DNA from: Avidehalobacter sp964569265
GTDB taxonomy: Bacteria > Bacillota > Dehalobacteriia > UBA4068 > UBA4997
Length of the DNA stretch: 64,000 nucleotides
NCBI GenBank assembly: GCA_964569265.1
Contig: CAZMTO010000007.1
Location: 1 to 64,000 of the forward strand
Reading direction: 5' to 3'
Position numbers and translations under genes: made by a program. The notes beneath the pieces were generated by a model, which ran no database searches, was not told where the DNA came from, and was given only the letters and a program-made list of their open reading frames with translations. Shown here one piece after another: positions 17,742-27,791 of this stretch (positions are counted from its first letter, which is position 1; every line of letters starts with the position of its first letter).

Positions 17742-20132
17742 ATGTTAAATAATAAAAAAACCGCGTTTTATAACTTGCTTGATAATAAGGAATTTGTGCT
17801 GTTAGACGGTGCAATGGGCACTATGCTGCTGGCCGAAGGCTTGCAGTTAGGTGAATCTTCGGAGGTTTTTGCCATTAACCGACCGGATATGCTAAAAAAT
17901 ATCCACAACCGCTATATCAGCGCCGGTGCCGACATAATTTATGCCTGCACCTTTGGGGCCAACCGCTTTAAGCTGCCCAACGGCTACACCCCGGCACTGG
18001 TAATAAGCCGCGCTGTTAATATTGCCAAACAGGCGGCGGCAAACCAAGCGCTGGTAGCTCTGGACATCGGTTCGGTGGGCGAGCTTTTGGAGCCTGCCGG
18101 TACGCTTAAGTTTGCCGATGCTTATGATGCCTTTGCCGAAATGATGCTGGCCGGTGAGGCTGCCGGTGCCGACCTGATAGTTATTGAAACCATGACCGAC
18201 CTGTACGAGCTTAAAGCCGCCGTGTTAGCCGCTAAAGAAAATACTTCGCTGCCGGTGGTATGTTCTATGACATTTGACAAAAACCTGCGTACCTTTAACG
18301 GTTGCAGCGCCGATGCCATGGCCGTTACGCTTTCGGCCTTAAAGGTAGATGCCATAGGTGTTAACTGTTCGCCCGGCCCGGCCGGTATTTTACCGATTAT
18401 TAAAGAGATTGCCCGCCACACCAACCTGCCGCTGCTGGTAAAAGCCAATGCCGGCCTGCCCGACCCCGAAACCGGCTGCTACAGCCTGTACCCTGCCGCC
18501 TTTGCCGCCCAAATGGCCGAATTTGCAGCGCTGGGGGTAAAGCTTATGGGTGGCTGCTGCGGTACCACACCGCAGCATATAGCGGCCTTAAAACAGGCTT
18601 TGGCAACGCAAAAATGCGCTCTGCGCCAACCTGTGGCCGAAGCTGCTGTTTGTTCGGCTACCAAAACGGTATATTTAAACCAGCCGCGCATTATAGGTGA
18701 ACGCCTTAACCCCACCGGCAAAAAGCTTTTTCAGCAGGCACTGCGAGAACAAAATATTGACTACATATTAAGCCAGGCTATTGCCCAACAGCAGGCAGGT
18801 GCCGATATTTTAGATGTAAATGTAGGGTTGCCCGGCATTGACGAACCCGCGCTGATGGAAAAGGTGGTAAAAGCCCTGCAAGCCACTGTAGACCTTCCTT
18901 TGCAGCTCGATTCTTCTGACCCGGCAGCGCTGGAAGCCGGCCTTAGAGCCGCTAACGGCAAGGTTATAATCAATTCGGTAAACGGCAAAGCCGAATCTAT
19001 AGAACAGATTTTGCCCTTGGCCGCCAAATACGGTGCAGCGGTAATTGGCCTGTGTCTTGATGAAAACGGGCTGCCGCAAACCGCCGAAGAACGCCTGACC
19101 ATTGCCGAGCGCATTATGCAGGCCGCTTTAAGCTGCGGCATACCCAGGCACGATATCTACATCGACTGCCTGACCCTTACCGTATCGGCGCAGCAGGAAC
19201 AGGCCGCCGAAACCCTAAAAGCCATACGCGCGGTAAAACAGCAGTTGGGGCTTAAAACCGTGCTGGGCGTATCCAATATATCCTTTGGACTGCCCAACCG
19301 CCCCCTGTTAAACCAGACGTTTTTGGCTATGGCTCTTACTGCCGGTCTTGATTTAGCCATTATTAACCCCAACAGCCGTAATATGACCGACACTATGGCT
19401 GCTTTTAAGGTGCTTAACAACCAGGATACCGACAGCACCGCTTATATTGCCGCGCAGGCCGATGCCCCCACCCCTGCCGCCGCTGCCCCTGCCCCTGCCG
19501 CCGCCGATACTGCCACGCAGCTTAATGCCGCCATCAAGCAGGGCTTAAAAGGAGATGTGCGCCGTCTGACGGAGGATATGCTGCAAAGCACCGACGAGCT
19601 TACCATCATCAACAAGCTGCTTATACCCGCGTTAGACGAGGTTGGCGCAGCTTTTGAACACGAACAGATATTTTTACCCCAGCTAATAAACGCCGCTGCT
19701 GCCGCAGGTGCCGCCTTTGACCTGATAAAAGAACGTATATCCGCCAAGGGAGCCGCCCCGGTAAGCCACGGCACCATATTGCTGGCTACCGTTTTCGGTG
19801 ATATTCACGATATAGGCAAAAACATTGTTAAAGTTATTTTAGAAAATTACGGCTACCGCGTTATTGACCTTGGGCGCGACGTGCCGCCGGAGGTTATTGT
19901 TAACACCGCCATAGAGCAGGACATTAAGCTTATTGGCCTGAGCGCCCTTATGACTACCACCGTGCCCAGTATGCAGCAAACCATTGCCCTGCTGCGCAAA
20001 AGCGGCCACAACGCCAGGGTTTTTGTGGGCGGCGCGGTGCTTACGGCCGACTATGCTGCCGAAATTGACGCCGATTTTTACGCCAAGGATGCCAACAGCT
20101 CGGTGCAGATAGCCAAACAGATATTGGGCTGA
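17742..20132 (+). CDS. metH: Cobalamin-dependent methionine synthase without activation domain
   Basis: A 796-residue MetH in domain order: homocysteine domain (1 to about 290; LLDGAMGTMLL, GVNCSPGP, zinc Cys pair GGCCGTTP), pterin-binding barrel (about 310-560; IIGERLNPTGK, ILDVNVGLPG, LQLDSSDP), an Ala/Pro linker, helical cap (about 590-670) and B12 Rossmann domain with DIHDIGKNIV, whose His binds cobalt. It transfers methyl from methyl-tetrahydrofolate to homocysteine. The activation domain is the separate upstream protein. GGAG precedes the start. Confidence 0.92.
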   Translation: MLNNKKTAFYNLLDNKEFVLLDGAMGTMLLAEGLQLGESSEVFAINRPDMLKNIHNRYISAGADIIYACTFGANRFKLPNGYTPALVISRAVNIAKQAAANQALVALDIGSVGELLEPAGTLKFADAYDAFAEMMLAGEAAGADLIVIETMTDLYELKAAVLAAKENTSLPVVCSMTFDKNLRTFNGCSADAMAVTLSALKVDAIGVNCSPGPAGILPIIKEIARHTNLPLLVKANAGLPDPETGCYSLYPAAFAAQMAEFAALGVKLMGGCCGTTPQHIAALKQALATQKCALRQPVAEAAVCSATKTVYLNQPRIIGERLNPTGKKLFQQALREQNIDYILSQAIAQQQAGADILDVNVGLPGIDEPALMEKVVKALQATVDLPLQLDSSDPAALEAGLRAANGKVIINSVNGKAESIEQILPLAAKYGAAVIGLCLDENGLPQTAEERLTIAERIMQAALSCGIPRHDIYIDCLTLTVSAQQEQAAETLKAIRAVKQQLGLKTVLGVSNISFGLPNRPLLNQTFLAMALTAGLDLAIINPNSRNMTDTMAAFKVLNNQDTDSTAYIAAQADAPTPAAAAPAPAAADTATQLNAAIKQGLKGDVRRLTEDMLQSTDELTIINKLLIPALDEVGAAFEHEQIFLPQLINAAAAAGAAFDLIKERISAKGAAPVSHGTILLATVFGDIHDIGKNIVKVILENYGYRVIDLGRDVPPEVIVNTAIEQDIKLIGLSALMTTTVPSMQQTIALLRKSGHNARVFVGGAVLTADYAAEIDADFYAKDANSSVQIAKQILG

Positions 20133-20161
20133 AAAATTTTTTTACGAAAGCTGGAATACAT

Positions 20162-21952
20162 ATGCCTAACACAACCCTGCAAGCCTTTTTGCAAAACCGC
20201 ACATTACTTTTCGACGGTGCCATGGGCACTTATCTGGCGCAGCAATTTCGCAGCTTTGGTGCCAAATGCGAACAGCTTAATATCGACGAGCCGGAGCGTA
20301 TTTTGTCGGTACACCGGGCGTACATTTTAGCCGGTGCCAATGCCATAAAAACCAACACCTTTGGTGCCAACCGCCGTCTGCTGGGCTGCAACAGCCAACA
20401 ATTAACCGACATTATAACCGCCGGCTGGCAATTAGCTGCACAAGCTGCCGCCCAAGCTGCCGAAGCACCCTTTATCTTTGCGGATATAGGCCCCCTGCCC
20501 CCGCGCGACAAAACCGATATTTTAGCCGAATACCGCGAAATTGTGGATATTTTTATCAGGCTGGGTGCCCAAAACTTTTTGTTTGAAACCTTTGCCAACG
20601 CTGAGCATTTACCGCAAATTGCCGCTTACATAAAAGCACAACTGCCGGATGCCTTTATTATCGCCTCGTTTGCCATAAACCCCGACGGTTTTACCGTAAA
20701 CGGCGAAGACGGTGCCGCCTTGTACCGGGCTATGCAGCAGGCCCCGGTAGATGCTGTGGGTTTTAACTGTGTATCCGGCCCGTATCACCTTAAAGAATAC
20801 ATAAAAAACCTGCCGCCCGCGGGCAGCAAGCTGCTTTCGGTAATGCCCAATGCCGGCTACCCCACGGTTATAAGCAACCGCACACATTTTGGCAGCAACC
20901 CGGCTTATTTTGCCGACCAGCTTTGCCGGATAGCTGCTTTGGGTGCCAAAATTATCGGCGGCTGCTGCGGTACCACACCGGAACATATTGCCGCAGCAGC
21001 ACAGGCCATAGCTACCCAACAGCCCGCAACTGAGGCCGCCAAACGCACCGCTGTTACAGCAGCCAAGCCCCTGCCTGCCATCAACCGCTTTAAGCAAAAG
21101 GCCGACACCGGTGCCAAGCTGTTAGCCGTAGAGCTTGAGCCGCCCATAAATGTTGACCTGCTGACCTTTATGCAAAAAGCCCGGGTGCTTAAAAATATCG
21201 GTGTGGATATTATTACCGTGCCCGACTGCCCCATTGGCCGCGCCCGTATGGACAGCAGCCTGCTGGCCTGCAAGCTTAAACGCGAGCTTGGTGTTGACGT
21301 TTTGCCGCACCTTACCTGCCGTGACCGCAACCTTAACGCTATTAAAGCCCTGCTTTTGGGGTTATCTGCCGAAGATGTAAATAATGTGTTAATAATTACT
21401 GGTGACCCCATACCCACCGCCGAACGTGACGAGATAAAAAGCGTGTTTAACTTTAATTCGCGTATGCTGGCCCGCTATATCAGCAGCCTGAATGCCAACG
21501 AGCTTACCACGCCGTTTAACATTTGCGGGGCACTTAATATTAACGCCCGTAACTTTGACATTCAACTGAAGCTGGCGGAAGAAAAAATTGCCAACGGCGT
21601 ACAAATGCTGCTTACCCAGCCGGTTTTAAGCGAACAGGCGCTGCATAACCTTAGCCGCGCCAAAGCCCGGCTTGACGCTAAAATTTTGGGCGGTATTATG
21701 CCGGTTATGAGCCACCGCAACGCTATGTTTATGAATAACGAGGTTGCCGGCATTACGGTTTGCCCCGAAATTTGCGCTCTGTATCAGGGTAAAACCAAGG
21801 AAGAAAGCCGCGCGCTGGCCGTAAAAACCGGTACCGCCATTGCTCAGGCAGTGCTGCCCATTGCCGACGGCCTGTATATGATATCGCCGTTTAACCGGGT
21901 GGATGTTATTGCCGACATTTGCGAAAACCTGCACGCCGAAACCTCGCTGTAA
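20162..21952 (+). CDS. Fused homocysteine S-methyltransferase / 5,10-methylenetetrahydrofolate reductase
   Basis: A 596-residue fusion. The N-terminal half (1 to about 285) is a second homocysteine-methyltransferase domain with LLFDGAMGTYL, GFNCVSGP and the zinc pair IGGCCGTTP. The C-terminal half (about 315-590) is a MetF-like FAD enzyme (LLAVELEPP, DIITVPDCP, HLTCRDRN, ITGDP). The reductase makes the methyl-tetrahydrofolate used by MetH next door. This is the YitJ-type architecture. The ribosome binding site is weak. Confidence 0.9.
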   Translation: MPNTTLQAFLQNRTLLFDGAMGTYLAQQFRSFGAKCEQLNIDEPERILSVHRAYILAGANAIKTNTFGANRRLLGCNSQQLTDIITAGWQLAAQAAAQAAEAPFIFADIGPLPPRDKTDILAEYREIVDIFIRLGAQNFLFETFANAEHLPQIAAYIKAQLPDAFIIASFAINPDGFTVNGEDGAALYRAMQQAPVDAVGFNCVSGPYHLKEYIKNLPPAGSKLLSVMPNAGYPTVISNRTHFGSNPAYFADQLCRIAALGAKIIGGCCGTTPEHIAAAAQAIATQQPATEAAKRTAVTAAKPLPAINRFKQKADTGAKLLAVELEPPINVDLLTFMQKARVLKNIGVDIITVPDCPIGRARMDSSLLACKLKRELGVDVLPHLTCRDRNLNAIKALLLGLSAEDVNNVLIITGDPIPTAERDEIKSVFNFNSRMLARYISSLNANELTTPFNICGALNINARNFDIQLKLAEEKIANGVQMLLTQPVLSEQALHNLSRAKARLDAKILGGIMPVMSHRNAMFMNNEVAGITVCPEICALYQGKTKEESRALAVKTGTAIAQAVLPIADGLYMISPFNRVDVIADICENLHAETSL

Positions 21953-21990
21953 GCGGGCCCGGACAAAATTTTATACCAAATAACAGCATA

Positions 21991-22026
21991 AAAAAGCGAC
22001 TCCCTGCTGCGGGAGCCGCTTTTTAT
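21991..22026. terminator. Bidirectional terminator between the met locus and the large surface genes
   Basis: AAAAGCG-A-CTCCC pairs with GGGAG-C-CGCTTTT around a 6-base loop, with A and T runs on both sides. It serves the rightward methionine genes and the leftward surface-protein operon. Confidence 0.85.
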
Positions 22027-22049
22027 TTTGCTTTTGCTGCTATGCCTTA

Positions 22050-25000
22050 TTACCCGTCAAGTACTTCGGCAAAACGCACAGCATCATACAGGTCATAATA
22101 TTCTTTGCCCCACGGTACCGGGTAAGCATCAAGTCGGCTGGCCGGCATAGCCTTAACAACCGCCAGCGCCGTCTTTACTGCCTCTACACTTTCTGCCGTG
22201 TATTTATCGGCTTCTGCCAGCAGAGCTTCGGCCTTGGCCACCTGTTTTTCCAGCTTGGTTTTATCCATAGCAATATCCAACCAGCAGGGGGCGCCGCCCT
22301 TATAAAGCACGTTATAAAGGTCACCAAAGGTAAGCACCGCCTGACCACTGTAGCCGCCAAATTCAGTGCCGCCTTCCCAGTTGGCATTGTAGCTGGCATC
22401 AACAATACTCACACCGTTTTCCGAATTACGATATGCATCGGCCAGCGGGTAAGCTTCTTCTACACCGGCCCAATACAGGGCATTTAAGCCCAGCAACACG
22501 CAGTTGGTAGAAATTGCATTGCTGTTTTTAAAGTTACCGGTTTTGTCTACGCCCAGTTCTACGGCCATATATTGTATAAAGTCATTCTTAAGCCCTTCAT
22601 AATAATCGTAATCCGGCAGGTCAGTATCACCGACTACAGCCGCCAGGCATACTGCTGCCCAACCGGCAATATCAATGCCCATACTAAGGTCTTTGGTAAG
22701 CGATACACCGCTGCCGATACGGTGATGATATACCTCTGGGTCGGCACCGGCTGCATCCATACCCAAAGCGCTGTAAAGGCCGGCTGCATACATACCGCCG
22801 TAGTTTTTGTTAAGCAGTTGTACCCAGTTTACACCGCGGTAATTATAGGGGTTTTCTCCGGCGGCAGCAATACCCATAACCATAGCGCCGTATTGTGTGC
22901 CGTACCATTTTTCGGCAGGCTCCGGCAGGGTTATAACGTAACCGTTTTCAGCATTAAGATAATCGCCCAGCACCGAATATGCCGCAAAAATTTCCCAGTA
23001 GCCGTTAATAATGCGGTTATGCAAATAGCCGGTACGGTTATACAGGTATGCTTCTCTTATTTTACCCTCGTTGGTTTTGGTGTTGCTTTGTGCATAAACC
23101 AGCACCTTTTGGCTGATATTTTTGCTTACATTGCCTTTTTTGGCGGTAAGTGTAAGGGTAACGGTTTTATCGGCCGCACCAACTGCCGGGCGGGTAACCT
23201 TGCCGTCAACAGCTATTACCGCCGGGTCAGAGCTTGCCCAGCTAAATTCCACACCGTTAGTTAAGCTTTGCGGCAGCACCACATTGCTTATAGTTTCGGT
23301 GTACAGGCTAAGCTTATCGGCAGCCTTAGCCAAAGCTTCGTCCACATCATCGTTATCATCGGCACCTATGGCTCTAACCACCAGCTTAAAGGTTTGCTCC
23401 GCGGTGGCATTACCCTTGGTAGCCGTTAATTTAAGCGTTACCTTTTGGCGTTCGGCCCCACGGGTAACCTTACCATCGTTGCTTATAACTGCCGGGTCAG
23501 AGCTTGTCCAGCTAAGGGTGGTACCAAAAGCGCCGCTTGTACTCAAATCCAAATCTTCGGCAATACTCTGCGGGAAGTTTACCAGCCCTATTACCTGTTT
23601 TACGGCAACTTCCGGTGCCATATCATAAACATATTCACTTAAAAAGGCATTGCCGTTAATATAATCGGTAACCGCCATTAAAACAGCAGCGGTAGTTTTA
23701 GCATCCAGCGTCATATCGTGTTCGCCAACGGTGTAGCTGTAGCCGCCGCCCACCGCGTTAGATACCAGCACGGTTTCTTCCAGCACCTTGCGCGCTCTGG
23801 CCATATAATCGGCCTTTTCTGCCTGCGGTGCAAAGGCTTTGGCATAAGCCACCAGTGCCGAAACATATTCGGCATTATCGCGCACGCTCTTCATATGATA
23901 CAGCTTGTTAGCGGCGTGTTCCTCGTCATACAGAGAACCAAGGCTATTAAGCACCTTATCGGCAGCATCTTTAGCCTTGGCTGCCCATTTTTCGTCATCA
24001 GCCAGGCGGCACATCAGCATAACAAATTCAGCCTCAGAAGCTTCGAATTCTTTTGCCGAATTACCGCCATAACTGCTGGAACTATTAAACCATATGCGCC
24101 CGTTGCGATCCTCCTGAAGATCAGCCATTATGGCAGCAATACCGTTATCACGGCCCAGCTTCTGCTCAACCGATTCGTTACCCCAGTTGCTGCCGCCAAA
24201 GAACATCTCCAGCGCGCTTATCATCGTTACGGCATAGTTGTCGTTGTTGATATCATATGCCTTGCTGCTTTTAGAATTAAACATACCGGTTTTAGCGTTT
24301 TGCCCGTTAAGAATATGCTCAATCCAGTTTTTCTGTTCTTCCTTATCCTTCCAGATAACCATCTCGTCGGTAACATCGTTACCCAGCACATAGCTATCGT
24401 AAATATTGGTATAAAAATCAAAGCCATAATCCGATCTTTCGTCTAAATATGCTTTAAAGAATACGCGTTCATCCTTAAACGCTTTAAGGTCTGCACCGGC
24501 CGCATAAAGTGCAGTAGCTTCCAGCGCATTTTCTATAGTGCCGCGCTGCTGATAATACTTCAGCAGGTCAGCCTGCACTGCCGCCGGGCCTGCACTGCCC
24601 CCACCAAACCTTACACGTGCCGTGCCGGAAACAACATCGGGAGCATAAGGCTGGCTGATAACGCAGCGGAAGCTGGTGTTATCGCCGTAACCCTCACCCT
24701 GTTTAACTTCTAACACAGCCCGGTTAGCGTTGTTAATGCTATTCCAGTCGCGGCCGTTTTTAGAATACTGCCACTGGTACTGATACACATTTAAACCACC
24801 AACCAAATCTACGCCAAAATACGCCGGCTGGTCTCCGTAAAGCTTGGCATCTATGGGCTGCTGCACAATTATACAATCAGTATATTGCAGGCCGTCGTGT
24901 TTAAGCTGCGGCTTACTGGTTTTGTCATCCCACTGCCACAGGCCGTCTTCGGTAAAATCAAAGCCCAAACCTGCCCAAAAAGCTTTATCGGCCAAAGCTG

Positions 25001-27632
25001 CCGCATCTGCCAATTCATAAGCCACAACATCATTTTCGGTAACCGCCGCACCCCTAAGCTGCATAGCCGCAGCCACCCGGTTGCCGCTTAAATGAGCCGT
25101 ACCGGCACCCACAAAGGTGGTAAGATCCGAGTTAAGTGCGCCGGTATTGTTAGCCATACCGCTTACGCTGTCAAGCATTACCACATTGTTATTAAGTACA
25201 ATGCCACCCTCACCGATATAATCAACATCGGAGGTGGGTATTTGGCCGATTAACCCACCGCTGTAGCCCATTTTTGTACCGGTTTCAGCACCGGGGTTAA
25301 TTATGCTGCCGGCTACCCAGCAGTTTTCAACAGTCACTTTATTTACATAGATAAGATAGCCGATAAGGCCGCCTGCCGAACCGCCGCAGTTGTTAACAGT
25401 ACCGTCAAAGCTACAATTACGGATAATAAAATCAGTGTCTGCTACACCAACCGACTCGCTTTCAACAATACCGAAAAAACCGCCGCCAATGCCGCTTACG
25501 GTTTTTTCAACCGATAATACACTGTCGGGAGCGTCAACAGCACGGTTAAGCTGCACATTTTTAACCGAACAGCCTTCTACCACCACTGTATCCAGTGCAT
25601 CAGAGCATTTTATGGTTGACGCAAATGCACCCATATAGCCGTGGCCGTGCTTAAGGTTCAACTGAGAATCTTCTATTTTGCAGTTTATCAGGTTGCAATC
25701 AGCTAAATAACGCGCCAAAATACCGCTTGTGTAATTGTTATTTTCTACATTGGCATTACGTAATGTAAGGTTACAAATCTGGTTAGCCGCCGGCACAGCG
25801 GTGTTGTAATAGCTGTCGTTAACAGCATTAACCTGACCAAACAAACCGGTTTTACCGTGCAAATTGCTGATAGTGTAACCATTACCGTCAAAAACACCGG
25901 CAAAAGATGTAGCTGCTTCCCAGCGCTTGGCACCAAGGTCAATATCGGCCACCAGCTTAAAGTTCGCCTCTGCCGGTTTACGCTGCAACGATGTATTGGA
26001 AGTATCGTTAAACAGGGTGGCCATAAGTGCCAACTGCTGCGGCGTGGCAATTAAATACGGGTCATCATAGCTGCCGCTGCCGCCGGCAAATTCATCTGCG
26101 GCATAATACAGCCAGTTGTTGGTATGTTCCGAACGGAAGCTTACGGTTTTGGCCGCAGTTTGCTTATAAGTTGCCGTCATACTGATATTTTTGTTAGAAC
26201 CCAGAGGTTCCCAGGTGTAAGTTACGGCAAAAACATATTGGCCGTTATGTTTAACAATGCTTACCTTGCTTTCCATCTCTTTAGGCTCAACCTTTTGCCC
26301 CTTTACCGTTACCGTCAGGGTAATATCTTCGGGCAGCAGGTTGTCGTAGCCAAGGCGTTTGTTCATAACCACGGTGCAGCCGGTAGCGCTGTAAGCGATT
26401 ATATCCTTAACAGCAAAACCGTCGGCATCCTGCGGCAAAGCACCGCCGTTTTTCTGCCATGCAAACATCGGGTAACCGCTGCCGGCTACATAATTTTTGC
26501 CCAGTGTTGCCGCCGCACCCTTTAAAGCTGCGCTGTCTAAGAGTGCCGGGGTGTTGCCGCCCTTAGCAGTTTCGGTACCAAAGGCAGGCAGGTTATCCAT
26601 AGCCAGTGTGCAGCAATCGTAGTTATCAATATACACACCGGCCAGCAAGCCTGCGTTTTCCTTATCAGCCGAACCGGAGCTTATTTTACCGGCGTTGTAG
26701 CAAGAGGAGATCTCTTTGATTTTAGGCTTATAATTGCTGGAATAGCTGCGGGGCATTTCTTTATCGGTAGCGCCAAAAATGCCGCCGACATATTTTTTTT
26801 CGGCATAAATATTGCCAAGGTTATAACAATCGTTGGCCTGAGAATACTGCATTAAACCGACAATACCGCCGCAAAAGCTTTGGCCGCTTACACTGCCGTG
26901 GTTGCAGCAGCCCCAGGCAATACTGTTATACAAAGACCCAACAATACCGCCGACATTGCTGCCGGCTGATTTTACGCTGCCATAGTTGGTGCAGGCCATA
27001 ACCGCACCGGTGCTTACCTCGTGAGTATCACCGGTTAAGCTGCCGACAATACCGCCCGCCGTATCGGTGTCACTTACAATATCAGCACGGTTTACACAGT
27101 TTATAACGCGCCCGTTGCTGTTTATACCGCCAACAACGCCACCAACTGCTTTAGCATCCGTACTGTTAATATAGCCGCTTTCTATGGTTAAATTGCGTAC
27201 GCTGCCGCCCTTATTAACCATCGTAAACAGGCCAACATAGACATCTTTAGCGGTGCTGTTAATATACATATTGCTTATTTTGTGGCCCTGACCGTCAAAT
27301 ACACCGCCAAAAACCAGCGCATAACCACGGCCCAGCGGCTGCCATACCTTGCCGCCCCAAGTGCCGTTGGCATTTTTTACGCCGCCCAAATCAATATCAG
27401 CGGTAAGCTTAACAGTTTTGCCGCTAAAGCTGTCAGGCTCCAACCCGGTATCGCCGCCCAAAATAGCACCAAGGCCGGCTAATTGCTCGGCGGTGGATAT
27501 TTCAAAGGTGGTTTTATCGGGAGAATACCACGAAGTATCCTGCGTGCCGTCCCAAGCCGCAGCATAGGCCGGGCACACTGCCAAAACCAACAGCAGCACC
27601 AGCAGACTGACAAAATTTCTGCAAGTTTTCAT
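22050..27632 (-). CDS. Secreted giant protein: GLUG repeats, Ig-like domains, alpha/alpha-toroid-like region
   Basis: An 1860-residue exported protein (signal peptide ending PAYA-A). Two GLUG-type beta-solenoid regions lie at about 80-330 and 500-900 (VGGIVGSL, GGIFGAT, GGLIGQI). An Ig-like module (about 927-1007; YQYQWQYSKNG) follows. A helical region at about 1060-1330 and 1524-1787, with repeated short helices and N/G-rich turns like prenyltransferase-type alpha/alpha toroids, is split by two atrophied bacterial Ig domains (FSWASSDPAVIAVDGKVT type). The end (1787-1860) is a FIVAR-like helical pair. No SLH, LPxTG or membrane anchor is seen. AAAGGA precedes ATG. It lies 159 bases after the riboswitch-linked 3125-residue gene in the same direction. 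Confidence 0.75.
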   Translation of the reverse strand: MKTCRNFVSLLVLLLVLAVCPAYAAAWDGTQDTSWYSPDKTTFEISTAEQLAGLGAILGGDTGLEPDSFSGKTVKLTADIDLGGVKNANGTWGGKVWQPLGRGYALVFGGVFDGQGHKISNMYINSTAKDVYVGLFTMVNKGGSVRNLTIESGYINSTDAKAVGGVVGGINSNGRVINCVNRADIVSDTDTAGGIVGSLTGDTHEVSTGAVMACTNYGSVKSAGSNVGGIVGSLYNSIAWGCCNHGSVSGQSFCGGIVGLMQYSQANDCYNLGNIYAEKKYVGGIFGATDKEMPRSYSSNYKPKIKEISSCYNAGKISSGSADKENAGLLAGVYIDNYDCCTLAMDNLPAFGTETAKGGNTPALLDSAALKGAAATLGKNYVAGSGYPMFAWQKNGGALPQDADGFAVKDIIAYSATGCTVVMNKRLGYDNLLPEDITLTVTVKGQKVEPKEMESKVSIVKHNGQYVFAVTYTWEPLGSNKNISMTATYKQTAAKTVSFRSEHTNNWLYYAADEFAGGSGSYDDPYLIATPQQLALMATLFNDTSNTSLQRKPAEANFKLVADIDLGAKRWEAATSFAGVFDGNGYTISNLHGKTGLFGQVNAVNDSYYNTAVPAANQICNLTLRNANVENNNYTSGILARYLADCNLINCKIEDSQLNLKHGHGYMGAFASTIKCSDALDTVVVEGCSVKNVQLNRAVDAPDSVLSVEKTVSGIGGGFFGIVESESVGVADTDFIIRNCSFDGTVNNCGGSAGGLIGYLIYVNKVTVENCWVAGSIINPGAETGTKMGYSGGLIGQIPTSDVDYIGEGGIVLNNNVVMLDSVSGMANNTGALNSDLTTFVGAGTAHLSGNRVAAAMQLRGAAVTENDVVAYELADAAALADKAFWAGLGFDFTEDGLWQWDDKTSKPQLKHDGLQYTDCIIVQQPIDAKLYGDQPAYFGVDLVGGLNVYQYQWQYSKNGRDWNSINNANRAVLEVKQGEGYGDNTSFRCVISQPYAPDVVSGTARVRFGGGSAGPAAVQADLLKYYQQRGTIENALEATALYAAGADLKAFKDERVFFKAYLDERSDYGFDFYTNIYDSYVLGNDVTDEMVIWKDKEEQKNWIEHILNGQNAKTGMFNSKSSKAYDINNDNYAVTMISALEMFFGGSNWGNESVEQKLGRDNGIAAIMADLQEDRNGRIWFNSSSSYGGNSAKEFEASEAEFVMLMCRLADDEKWAAKAKDAADKVLNSLGSLYDEEHAANKLYHMKSVRDNAEYVSALVAYAKAFAPQAEKADYMARARKVLEETVLVSNAVGGGYSYTVGEHDMTLDAKTTAAVLMAVTDYINGNAFLSEYVYDMAPEVAVKQVIGLVNFPQSIAEDLDLSTSGAFGTTLSWTSSDPAVISNDGKVTRGAERQKVTLKLTATKGNATAEQTFKLVVRAIGADDNDDVDEALAKAADKLSLYTETISNVVLPQSLTNGVEFSWASSDPAVIAVDGKVTRPAVGAADKTVTLTLTAKKGNVSKNISQKVLVYAQSNTKTNEGKIREAYLYNRTGYLHNRIINGYWEIFAAYSVLGDYLNAENGYVITLPEPAEKWYGTQYGAMVMGIAAAGENPYNYRGVNWVQLLNKNYGGMYAAGLYSALGMDAAGADPEVYHHRIGSGVSLTKDLSMGIDIAGWAAVCLAAVVGDTDLPDYDYYEGLKNDFIQYMAVELGVDKTGNFKNSNAISTNCVLLGLNALYWAGVEEAYPLADAYRNSENGVSIVDASYNANWEGGTEFGGYSGQAVLTFGDLYNVLYKGGAPCWLDIAMDKTKLEKQVAKAEALLAEADKYTAESVEAVKTALAVVKAMPASRLDAYPVPWGKEYYDLYDAVRFAEVLDG

Positions 27633-27688
27633 ATTGCGTTCCTTTCTGCTATGATCATATTTTTTACAGGCTTTGCCAAAGACAGCCC

Positions 27689-27722
27689 AAGGCCGGCGGG
27701 CACACTTATGCCCTGCCAGCCT
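27689..27722 (-). repeat. Strong hairpin between the two giant surface genes
   Basis: On the minus strand, AGGC-T-GGC-A-GGGCA pairs with TGCCC-GCC-G-GCCTT around TAAGTG. No T run follows, so it is more likely an mRNA processing or stability element, or a weak attenuator, than a terminator. Confidence 0.5.
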
Positions 27723-27791
27723 GCAAGCTGCTTTTTATAAAGAAGTATGCTTAGATAGATTCAAACACAAAGGGTAATCTAATGCCCAAAC

